From contig JAIDEF010000418.1 in the NCBI GenBank assembly GCA_029054965.1, positions 1 through 6,429 of the forward strand: a stretch of 6,429 nucleotides of DNA. The letters are read 5' to 3'. A program made the position numbers and the translations under genes. The DNA comes from Eubacterium sp. Lineage in GTDB: Bacteria; Bacillota; Clostridia; Oscillospirales; Acutalibacteraceae. The notes below the pieces were generated by a model, which saw only the letters and a list, made by a program, of their open reading frames with translations, was not told the DNA's origin and searched no databases. Numbering within the stretch: the stretch's first letter is position 1; each line of letters begins with the position of its first letter. Positions 1 through 6,146 of this stretch are shown here, piece after piece.

Positions 1-389
1 GACCAGAGCTCTTTGTCACTTTCCTCTGCTTCAAAGAAAGGTAAGTAATCCTCTTTGAACTCATCGGGAAGCATATTAAGAAGTCTTTCACCTGCAATGT
101 GCTCAATATCCTTGTACACATTTTTTATTTCATCATTATAATATTTAACAGGTGTCGGCATATCGCCTGTGATTACCTCAGTTGTATCGTGGTAGAGAGC
201 AAGCAGTGCTGCTCTGGAGGTATCATAGCATTTGCCGAATTTTTTATTGCCGATAAGGGCCAGTGCATGAGCAATGACTGCCACGCTGTGGCTGTGTTCG
301 GCAATGTTTTCCTTTGAAGTGTTTCGCATTAAAGCCCATCTGTCAATAAGCTTCATACGGTTGACCATTGCAAAAAAGCTGCTACTCAT
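1..389 (-). CDS. yfbR: YfbR-type HD-domain 5'-deoxynucleotidase, 3' end cut by window
   Basis: I translated 129 complete codons from the ATG at 389; the C-terminus lies beyond base 1. The family hydrolyses deoxyribonucleoside 5'-monophosphates to deoxynucleosides and phosphate in the cytoplasm, using a divalent metal held by an HD domain, and so takes part in dNTP-pool homeostasis. The protein aligns with E. coli YfbR almost without gaps and with a one-residue offset: R17-W18 in 'LIDRWALMRN', H32 in 'AEHSHSVAV', H67-D68 in 'YHDTTEV', E71, and D76 in 'GDMPTPVKYY'. These match the E. coli metal and substrate residues R18, W19, H33, H68, D69, E72 and D77. The last metal aspartate (E. coli D137) would fall just outside the window and cannot be checked. 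E. coli YfbR is about 199 residues, so roughly two thirds is present. The start overlaps the aspS stop by 8 bp, and a GGAGG (396-400) lies 6 bases upstream. The family call is strong; the exact substrate is inferred. Confidence 0.9.
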   Translation of the reverse strand, partial: MSSSFFAMVNRMKLIDRWALMRNTSKENIAEHSHSVAVIAHALALIGNKKFGKCYDTSRAALLALYHDTTEVITGDMPTPVKYYNDEIKNVYKDIEHIAGERLLNMLPDEFKEDYLPFFEAEESDKELW

Positions 390-2178
390 TGTCTGCCTCC
401 GCTTTGGCAATGTTAATACCAAGCTCGTCAAGCTGAGTATCATCAATATAGCTTGGTGCACCGCTCATAAGCTCACTTGCATTCTGCACCTTCGGGAATG
501 CAGTAACATCACGCAGACTGTCAGCACCGCAGATAATCATTGCAAGTCGGTCAAGACCGATACCCATACCACCGTGCGGTGGTGATGCGTAGTGGTAAGC
601 CTCAACAAGGAAGCCGAACTTAGCATCAATTTCATCCTGCTCCATACCAAGAAGCTCAAACATTTTGTTCTGAAGCTGACAATCGGTAATTCTCATTGAG
701 CCTGATGATAACTCAGTTCCGTTTAAAACAAGGTCAAATGCCTTTGCTCTTACTTTGCCCTTATCTGTGTCAAGATATTCAATGCATTCCTCCATTGGCA
801 TAGTGAATGGGTGGTGCATTGCAACCCATTCGCCTGTTTCCTCGTCCTGCTCAAAGAAAGGCATTTCTGTAATCCAGAGGTAATTCCATTTGCCCTCAGG
901 GATGATTCCTAATTCCTTAGCAATCACAAGTCTTAACGAACCGAGGATTGAAAGGGCAGAGCTTGTTTTATCACTGATAATGAATACACAGTCGCCCTGT
1001 TCAGCACCTAATTCTTCAATAAGTGCCTGCAGCTCGCCGTCCTTTAAGAATTTGTTGAAAGAGCAGGTTGGCTCAGCGTCAGCCCAGCGGATGTATGCAA
1101 GACCCTTTGCACCGATACCCTTTGCGTGCTCGGTAAGCTTGTCGATTTTCTTTCTTGTATATGCAGAAGCGCTGTTTTTAGCAACAATTGCCTTAACAGC
1201 ACCGCCATCTGCAATTGCATTTTTGAACACAACAAAATCTGTCTTGTCTGCCCAGTCTGTTATGTCATTGATTAACATATCAAAACGTGTGTCCGGTTTG
1301 TCAGAGCCGTATTTTTCCATAGCCTCTGCAAAGGTCATACGTGGCAGAGGCATCGGAATGTCAACATTAACTGTTTCCTTCATAAGCTTAGTGATGAAGC
1401 CCTCTGCCATTTCCATAATGTCATCGGTGTCAACAAAGCTCATTTCAAGGTCAATCTGTGTGAATTCAGGCTGTCTGTCTGCTCTTAAATCCTCATCCCT
1501 GAAGCAGCGTGCAAGCTGAATATATCTGTCAAAGCCTGCTACCATAGTGAGCTGCTTGTAAATCTGAGGTGACTGGGGAAGAGCATAAAATTTGCCGTTG
1601 TGAACACGTGACGGTACAACGTAGTCCCTTGCTCCCTCAGGTGTTGATTTAATCATCATTGGCGTTTCAATCTCGATGAAATCATTGTCATAAAAATAAT
1701 CTCTTGCAATTTTTGCAATCTTATGACGCATTAAGATGTTCTGTGTGAGCTTTTGATTTCTAAGGTTAAGGTAGCGGTATTTAAGTGTTGTTTCATCGCC
1801 CACCTTTTCACTGTTTACAATCTCAAAAGGCGGGGTTTCTGCCTTTGAAATAATACGAAATTCTTTAACTATAATCTCAATATCGCCTGTTGGAAGCTCT
1901 TTGTTTTTGCTCTCTCTTTCAGCAACTGTGCCGACAAGGGCAACAACATATTCGCTCCTTACAGCCTGTGCCTTTGCAAAAACCTCACGGTCTGTTGTGT
2001 CATTAAAGGAAAGCTGAACAATACCTGTTCTGTCCCTTAAATCAATGAAAATAAGGTTGCCGAGATCACGCTGTCTTTGGCACCAGCCGAAGAGTGTAAC
2101 CTCCTTGCCTGCATCCTCAATTCTCAGTTCACCGCAGTAATTAGTTCTTTTAAGTCCTTTTATTGTTTCTGTTTCCAT
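382..2178 (-). CDS. aspS: Aspartyl-tRNA synthetase, bacterial type
   Basis: The product is a cytoplasmic class II synthetase of 598 residues that charges tRNA-Asp with aspartate using ATP. It has the full bacterial architecture. An N-terminal OB-fold anticodon domain covers about 12-115 ('RQRDLGNLIFIDLRDR' at 35-50). The catalytic core starts near 135, with 'STPEGARDYVVPSRVH' at 178-193, motif 2 'FRDEDLRADRQPEFTQID' at 226-243 and motif 3 'GIGLDRLAMI' at 539-548. The bacterial GAD insertion lies between them, from about 290 ('YGSDKPDTR') to 420, and 'MHHPFT' is at 454-459. Length is normal (E. coli 590). Leu39 sits where tRNA-Asp-specific enzymes such as E. coli AspRS have Leu30; non-discriminating enzymes usually have His there. 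I chose the ATG at 2178 because the homology begins just after it and a GAGGAA lies 7 bases upstream inside the end of hisS. The 4-bp gap from hisS suggests co-transcription. No decay is seen. Confidence 0.97.
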   Translation of the reverse strand: METETIKGLKRTNYCGELRIEDAGKEVTLFGWCQRQRDLGNLIFIDLRDRTGIVQLSFNDTTDREVFAKAQAVRSEYVVALVGTVAERESKNKELPTGDIEIIVKEFRIISKAETPPFEIVNSEKVGDETTLKYRYLNLRNQKLTQNILMRHKIAKIARDYFYDNDFIEIETPMMIKSTPEGARDYVVPSRVHNGKFYALPQSPQIYKQLTMVAGFDRYIQLARCFRDEDLRADRQPEFTQIDLEMSFVDTDDIMEMAEGFITKLMKETVNVDIPMPLPRMTFAEAMEKYGSDKPDTRFDMLINDITDWADKTDFVVFKNAIADGGAVKAIVAKNSASAYTRKKIDKLTEHAKGIGAKGLAYIRWADAEPTCSFNKFLKDGELQALIEELGAEQGDCVFIISDKTSSALSILGSLRLVIAKELGIIPEGKWNYLWITEMPFFEQDEETGEWVAMHHPFTMPMEECIEYLDTDKGKVRAKAFDLVLNGTELSSGSMRITDCQLQNKMFELLGMEQDEIDAKFGFLVEAYHYASPPHGGMGIGLDRLAMIICGADSLRDVTAFPKVQNASELMSGAPSYIDDTQLDELGINIAKAEADNE

Positions 2179-2182
2179 ATGA

Positions 2183-3529
2183 TTATTCCTCATTTCCGTT
2201 TCCGAAGAGTGTACCGAAATCAAACTCCTCACCATTAATCTCTAAATCAGCAAGCTGCTCGGCAAGTGAAATATTATAAAAGCCGTTAACAAAGGTTTCA
2301 AGCTGAATTTCTGTTTCCTCACCTGTTGACATATTTTTCAGCTTAGCACATCCGCTTTCAACCTCGTTGTCACCGATAACAAGATTGAACTTTGCGCCAA
2401 GCTTGTCTGCATATTTCATCTGTGCTCTTACTGAACGCTGGTTTAAATCCATTAAGCAGCCAAATCCCTCTGCTCTCATATCCTTAGAAATTTCAAGAGC
2501 CTTGAGCACTGCCTTGTCGCCGAGTGCAACTATAAATAAATCAGCAGCCTGCGGCTCAGGGAATGGACAGTTTTGAGCCTCCATTAATAACATAAGTCTT
2601 TCAAGTCCCATACCAAATCCGAGTGATGCAGTTTTCTGACCGCCAAGCTCCTCAACAAGTCCGTCGTAACGTCCGCCGCCGCAAACAGTACCCTGTGCAC
2701 CGATTGAGCTTGATACAAATTCAAATACGGTTTTTGTGTAGTAATCAAGACCTCTTACAATTTTTGGATTGATGTTGAATTCAATACTCTGTGCCTTCAA
2801 ATATTCCTGTACTTTATCAAAGTGCTTCTTACATTCATCACAAAGGTAGTCGAGCATAACAGGTGCATCATTTGCAATTTCAGAGCAAACAGGGCTTTTG
2901 CAGTCAAGAATACGCATTGGATTTCTTTCAAGTCTGTCCTTGCAGGTATCGCAAAGCTCGTCTTTTCTTGCGTTGAAATATTCTTTGAGAGCCTTGTGAT
3001 ATTCAGCTCTGCAGGATGGGCAGCCGATTGAATTAATCTCAAGACTTAAGTCCTTGACCTCTAAATTATCAAATATTGTTTTTGCCAAAGCGATAATCTC
3101 AGCATCTGCAAGCGGTGAAGCACTGCCGAAGCATTCAATACCGAACTGGTGAAATTCTCTGAGTCTGCCTGCCTGCGGCTTTTCATACCTGTAGCAGGAG
3201 GTGTTGTAGCAAACCTTCTGAGGAAGTGCCTCGTTGCAGAGTCCGTTTTCAAGATAAGAACGAACTGCACCGGCAGTACCCTCAGGTCTTAATGTGATTG
3301 AACGTCCGCCCTTGTCATCAAAGGTGTACATTTCCTTCTGAACAACGTCTGTTGTGTCGCCTACACCACGCTGAAAAAGCTCGGTGTGTTCAAAGACAGG
3401 AGTGCGGATTTCTTTATATCCGAACTGCTCTGCAACACCAAGGCAGGTTGCCTCAATATATTGGTTTTTGTATACATCCTTTGGAAGAACATCCTTTGTT
3501 CCTTTAATTGCTTTAGTTACTAATGCCAT
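2183..3529 (-). CDS. hisS: Histidyl-tRNA synthetase
   Basis: The product is a cytoplasmic class II synthetase of 448 residues that joins histidine to tRNA-His with ATP. The N-terminus 'IKGTKDVLP' (8-16) is typical of HisRS. Motif 1 is around 35-55, and 'TLRPEGTAGAVR' is at 79-90. Motif 2 runs through 'CYRYEKPQAGR' (112-122) and 'FHQFGIECFG' (126-135). The histidine-specific signatures are 'RGLDYYTKTVFE' (259-270, with R259 equivalent to the catalytic Arg259 of E. coli) and 'GGGRYDG' (284-290). Motif 3 'GFGMGLERL' is at 304-312. The anticodon-binding domain spans about 328-413. The insertion region carries eight cysteines, mostly paired: C170/C173, C193/C196, C210/C215 and C230/C233. The protein is longer than E. 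coli HisRS (424 residues) because of an acidic tail from about 414. The ATG at 3529 has GAGGT 6 bases upstream. It precedes aspS by 4 bp, a common Firmicutes pairing. No T-box leader is present in the short gap upstream. Confidence 0.97.
   Translation of the reverse strand: MALVTKAIKGTKDVLPKDVYKNQYIEATCLGVAEQFGYKEIRTPVFEHTELFQRGVGDTTDVVQKEMYTFDDKGGRSITLRPEGTAGAVRSYLENGLCNEALPQKVCYNTSCYRYEKPQAGRLREFHQFGIECFGSASPLADAEIIALAKTIFDNLEVKDLSLEINSIGCPSCRAEYHKALKEYFNARKDELCDTCKDRLERNPMRILDCKSPVCSEIANDAPVMLDYLCDECKKHFDKVQEYLKAQSIEFNINPKIVRGLDYYTKTVFEFVSSSIGAQGTVCGGGRYDGLVEELGGQKTASLGFGMGLERLMLLMEAQNCPFPEPQAADLFIVALGDKAVLKALEISKDMRAEGFGCLMDLNQRSVRAQMKYADKLGAKFNLVIGDNEVESGCAKLKNMSTGEETEIQLETFVNGFYNISLAEQLADLEINGEEFDFGTLFGNGNEE
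2186..2191 (-). promoter_or_regulatory. Ribosome binding site that sets the aspS start
   Basis: GAGGAA on the minus strand lies 7 bases before the ATG at 2178, inside the last codons of hisS. It supports the short start over the in-frame ATGs at 2193 and 2235. Those would place 5 or 19 extra residues before the conserved N-terminus and push the gene into hisS. The arrangement would let ribosomes finishing hisS reinitiate on aspS. Confidence 0.75.
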
Positions 3530-3554
3530 AAAAGTACCTCGCTATATCAAAATC

Positions 3555-3577
3555 GGGTGAACAATATAGGTTCACCC
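3555..3577 (-). terminator. Perfect 8-bp hairpin between mgsA and hisS, possible weak terminator
   Basis: GGGTGAAC (3555-3562) and GTTCACCC (3570-3577) form a perfect inverted repeat with a 7-base loop. It lies 9 bp after the mgsA stop and 25 bp before the hisS start. Read on the minus strand, the stem is followed by GATTTTGATATAG, which contains only a four-T run, so as an intrinsic terminator it looks weak. It could instead partly attenuate readthrough into hisS, act as a 3' stability or processing hairpin, or be a protein-binding dyad. The symmetry is seen directly; the role is inferred. Confidence 0.5.
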
Positions 3578-3586
3578 ATTATCTCT

Positions 3587-4003
3587 TTATTTAGATGGAT
3601 TGTATCTGGGGTTAACAATTTCTCTCCATTCAAAATCACCGCGCTCAACACCTCTTATAAGAGCTTCGGCTGTAGCAATGTTTGTTGCAAATGGAATGTT
3701 ATGAACATCGCAAAGACGCAGCAAATCATTGTCATTTGGTTCGTGTGGCTTTGGTGTAAGCGGATCCCTGAAAAAAATCAGCAAATCAATTTCATTGCAG
3801 GCGATACGACTTGCAATCTGCTGACCGCCGCCCTGGCTTCCGCTTAAAAAGCAGTTGATTTTCAAGCCTGTTGCTTCGCTTACAAGCTTGCCTGTTGTGC
3901 CTGTTGCACAGACATCGTGACGGCAGATTATTCCGCAATAAGCAATACAGAACTGTACTAAAAGTTCCTTTTTTGCATCGTGCGCTATAAGTGCTATATT
4001 CAT
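3587..4003 (-). CDS. mgsA: Methylglyoxal synthase family protein with substituted catalytic aspartates
   Basis: The product has 138 residues, close to the length of B. subtilis MgsA. The family converts dihydroxyacetone phosphate to methylglyoxal and phosphate in the cytoplasm, a glycolytic bypass. The fold signature is complete: '[10 protein letters not shown]' (3-12), the 'ATGTTG' phosphate loop (33-38), 'LSG' (53-55), '[10 protein letters not shown]' (73-82), 'PHEP' (86-89), and '[11 protein letters not shown]'. Aligning to E. coli with an 11-residue offset keeps the phosphate and substrate residues: H8 (H19), K12 (K23), T34/T36/T37 (T45/T47/T48), S54-G55 (S65-G66), D80 (D91) and H87 (H98). 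The E. coli catalytic base Asp71 is replaced by Gly60 (GGT, in 'GGGQQ' rather than 'GGDQQ'), and Asp101 by Asn90 (AAT). Family membership is near certain, but synthase activity is doubtful. The ATG at 4003 has GGAGGT 7 bases upstream. The gene appears to have its own promoter and stands between mrdA and hisS. Confidence 0.88.
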   Translation of the reverse strand: MNIALIAHDAKKELLVQFCIAYCGIICRHDVCATGTTGKLVSEATGLKINCFLSGSQGGGQQIASRIACNEIDLLIFFRDPLTPKPHEPNDNDLLRLCDVHNIPFATNIATAEALIRGVERGDFEWREIVNPRYNPSK

Positions 4004-4045
4004 AGATGATACCTCCGTTACTATTAAGAATATCAATTATCATCT
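4004..4045 (-). repeat. Inverted repeat in the mgsA leader flanking the ribosome binding site
   Basis: On the minus strand AGATGATA (4045-4038) is perfectly complementary to TATCATCT (4011-4004), the eight bases just before the mgsA ATG. The 26-base loop contains the Shine-Dalgarno core. A second pairing, TTAAGA (about 4042-4047) with TCTTAA, would share bases with the first stem, so the two are mutually exclusive. The stem is AU-rich (two G-C pairs) and may be weak. A role in translation control is speculation. Confidence 0.35.
4011..4016 (-). promoter_or_regulatory. Ribosome binding site that sets the mgsA start
   Basis: GGAGGT on the minus strand lies 7 bases before the ATG at 4003. It supports that start, where the conserved MgsA N-terminus begins, over an in-frame TTG at 4036 that would add 11 unconserved residues. 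The site falls in the loop side of an inverted repeat, with its last base in the stem. Confidence 0.8.
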
Positions 4046-4061
4046 TAAAAATCTTGCTAAT

Positions 4062-4090
4062 ATATTAACATAAATTATAAGACTGTTCAA
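4062..4090 (-). promoter_or_regulatory. Candidate sigma-A promoter for mgsA, extended -10
   Basis: On the minus strand, TTGAAC (-35, 4090-4085) is separated by 17 bases from TAATAT (-10, 4067-4062). TG lies one base before the -10 (4070-4069), giving an extended -10. Each hexamer matches the consensus at four of six positions and the spacing is optimal. Transcription would start near 4055, leaving a leader of about 50 bases. The spacer between mrdA and mgsA is very AT-rich, so chance matches are possible. The extended -10 and the gene's different function from mrdA favour a real promoter. Confidence 0.5.
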
Positions 4091-4104
4091 TAATTATTTA
4101 TACA

Positions 4105-6123
4105 TCAGTATAAAATAGTTCCGACCTTCTGATTATCCTTGGCATCAGTGTTGTTCTGATACCAGTATTTGATAATTTCAGCTGTTATTTCAGCAGTTTC
4201 ACTGCCTGAGCCCGCAAGCTCAACAACTGATGATACGGAAATTTCGGGATTTTTGTAGGGAGCATAGGTGATCAGGAAACCATTGTTCCTTCTGACACCG
4301 TTAACATCAACCTCGGATGTACCTGTTTTGCAGGCAACGAGCGTGTTCAATTTGTCATAGATTTCGCTTGGTCCGCCGCTTGTGGCAACCATTCTCATAC
4401 CCTGATATACGTTGTCAAGTGTCGATTCGCTTAAATCAAGTTCTTCAGCAACTGTGCTGCTTTTATCATTAACAACACCCGTTGAGCCGGAAATAACCGA
4501 TTTAACAAATCTCATTTCATATCTTGTGCCGCCGTTTGCAAGGGTTGCACAGTAGTTTGCAAGCTGCAGGGGAGTGAACAGGTTGTCACTCATACCGATG
4601 GCTGTAAGCATTGTGTCACCGATTCGCCATACACCGCCTGCTTTTTCTTTGTTTTCAGGTGTCGAAAGAACTCCTTTTGACTCTGCTATTTCGACACCTG
4701 TTTTCTGACCCAGACCGAAAGCGTCGGCATACTCGTCAATTTTATTTATTCCTGTGTCAAGTGCGACATTGTAGAAGAACATATTACAGGAATCTTTAAG
4801 AGCATACTTAACATTTTCTGTACCATGAGCGTTTCCGTGAAGGCACTTGAATGGCTGACCGAAAAATTCCTGTTCACCCACACAGACATGCGTTGTGTCT
4901 GCGGTTATGACGCCTTCCTCAAGTGCTGCACAGGCTGTAACAGGCTTGAAGGTTGAACCCGGGGCATATGTACCTAAAGCGAACCTGCTCCATAACGGAT
5001 TTCTTTTATCCTTTGCAAGCTCATCGTATTTGTCATAGTAATCTTTTAAGTCAAATGTGGGGTAGGATGCGGCTGCATAGATTTCACCACTGTTGCAATC
5101 TTCAACAACAACTGCACCTGCCGATGAATATGAATCAACCTTATCACAGACCTCTTTCAGCTTGTTTTGCGAAAGCACCTGCAGATCCCTGTCGATGGTA
5201 AGAACTATGGTGTTGCCCTGAATCGGCTTTTTGGTTACCTCTTCAGTAGTGTTTCCGTTTTTATCAATTGTTATTGTAAGCTCGCCGGGCTTGCCTTTAA
5301 GCTCGCTTTCCATAGCCTGCTCAATACCTGATTCACCTATCTGGTCAGTTATCGAATAACCCTTGTCCTTATTCTCCTTGTATTCTTCGGCATTAATTTT
5401 TCTCACAGTGCCGAGTATATGCGGAGCAATTGTTGAATCAACATATTCACGGTAAGCGACAACCTGAACATCAGCACCTATGTATGTGCTCTTGTCCTCT
5501 TTAATCTGTGCTACGGTTTCACTGCTTACATCATCGGCGATTGTTACAGGGTTTTCGTATGAGAAAAGGAGCTTTGTGAGCTCATAGCGGATGTTGGCTA
5601 TTTTCAGTGTCATTTCCTTGTCATAGCCTTCAATTTCATATTTTTCAATAACTGCGTCATAGCAGTTCTGTGCTGTGGCATAGTGTTGAAGATTGAGCAT
5701 ATCAGCACTTTTCATAGTGTCAATATCCTTTTCCTCACCGTAAAAAACGATATCTCCGTTACGGTTATATCTGAGTGGAAGATTCTGAACATATTCCTCA
5801 CCGTTTTTTTCAAACAGTCTTATAAGATTATAAATAATTAAATTTCTTTTTTCGTTATCATTGCCGTCGGGGAAATAAACAGCATTGAGCACAATTGAAT
5901 TTCCCTGCCTGTTTGTAACAAGGGTGTTGCCGTTGCGGTCAACAATTTCACCACGTGCAGGTTCTATTGGTACAACATAGGTTTTTGCACCGCTGTTTTG
6001 CTCTAAATATTTTTTGTTATCGCGAATCTGTATCGCAAAGAGGTCACAGGCAAAGCCGAACACAACGGCGAGCATAATTACAAGTGCGATAATGCTTCTG
6101 CCGCTTTTAAATCTGCTTTTCAT
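4105..6123 (-). CDS. mrdA: Penicillin-binding protein 2 (elongation-specific transpeptidase)
   Basis: The product is a class B penicillin-binding protein of 672 residues, anchored in the membrane with its catalytic part outside the cell. It cross-links peptidoglycan stem peptides during cell elongation, normally paired with the glycosyltransferase RodA. A basic N-terminus (MKSRFKSGR) precedes one membrane segment at about 11-31. The PBP dimerisation or pedestal domain starts with 'EPARGEIVDRNG' (54-65) and runs to about 310. The transpeptidase domain carries all three active-site motifs: S390-T-F-K393 in 'YAPGSTFKPV', S445-C-N447, and K599-T-G601. No PASTA repeats are present. Length is somewhat above E. 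coli PBP2 (633) through the pedestal region. The ATG at 6123 has AAAGGAGGT 5 bases upstream. The position 23 bp after mreD supports the elongasome PBP2 assignment over a division PBP or a sporulation paralogue (SpoVD type). The product is almost surely beta-lactam-binding; which paralogue it is remains slightly open. Confidence 0.92.
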   Translation of the reverse strand: MKSRFKSGRSIIALVIMLAVVFGFACDLFAIQIRDNKKYLEQNSGAKTYVVPIEPARGEIVDRNGNTLVTNRQGNSIVLNAVYFPDGNDNEKRNLIIYNLIRLFEKNGEEYVQNLPLRYNRNGDIVFYGEEKDIDTMKSADMLNLQHYATAQNCYDAVIEKYEIEGYDKEMTLKIANIRYELTKLLFSYENPVTIADDVSSETVAQIKEDKSTYIGADVQVVAYREYVDSTIAPHILGTVRKINAEEYKENKDKGYSITDQIGESGIEQAMESELKGKPGELTITIDKNGNTTEEVTKKPIQGNTIVLTIDRDLQVLSQNKLKEVCDKVDSYSSAGAVVVEDCNSGEIYAAASYPTFDLKDYYDKYDELAKDKRNPLWSRFALGTYAPGSTFKPVTACAALEEGVITADTTHVCVGEQEFFGQPFKCLHGNAHGTENVKYALKDSCNMFFYNVALDTGINKIDEYADAFGLGQKTGVEIAESKGVLSTPENKEKAGGVWRIGDTMLTAIGMSDNLFTPLQLANYCATLANGGTRYEMRFVKSVISGSTGVVNDKSSTVAEELDLSESTLDNVYQGMRMVATSGGPSEIYDKLNTLVACKTGTSEVDVNGVRRNNGFLITYAPYKNPEISVSSVVELAGSGSETAEITAEIIKYWYQNNTDAKDNQKVGTILY

Positions 6124-6146
6124 ATTAGACCTCCTTTATTTTTCTG

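Noticed and set aside
99..585. Two overlapping plus-strand open frames opposite yfbR and the aspS end
   Set aside because: They are antisense to conserved genes on the minus strand, and the translations look random and Cys/Ile-rich.
890..1519. A 209-codon open frame on the plus strand inside aspS
   Set aside because: It lies wholly antisense to a clearly conserved synthetase, shows no family resemblance and has a composition expected of an antisense shadow.
2179..2235. Extended aspS start using ATGs at 2193 or 2235
   Set aside because: These overlap hisS, add unconserved residues and lack a ribosome binding site as good as the one for 2178.
4004..4036. Extended mgsA start at an in-frame TTG
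   Set aside because: The added residues are not family-like, and the strong GGAGGT sits inside this extension, correctly spaced for the ATG at 4003.
3792..4043. An 83-codon minus-strand frame starting upstream of mgsA, out of frame with it
   Set aside because: It runs through the conserved MgsA coding region in another frame, and no ribosome binding site is seen at its ATG. A leader peptide role cannot be supported.
4070..4102. AT-only imperfect hairpin just after mrdA, considered as an mrdA terminator
   Set aside because: The stem has no G-C pairs and contains bulges, and no T-run follows. It also overlaps the better-supported -35 of the mgsA promoter.
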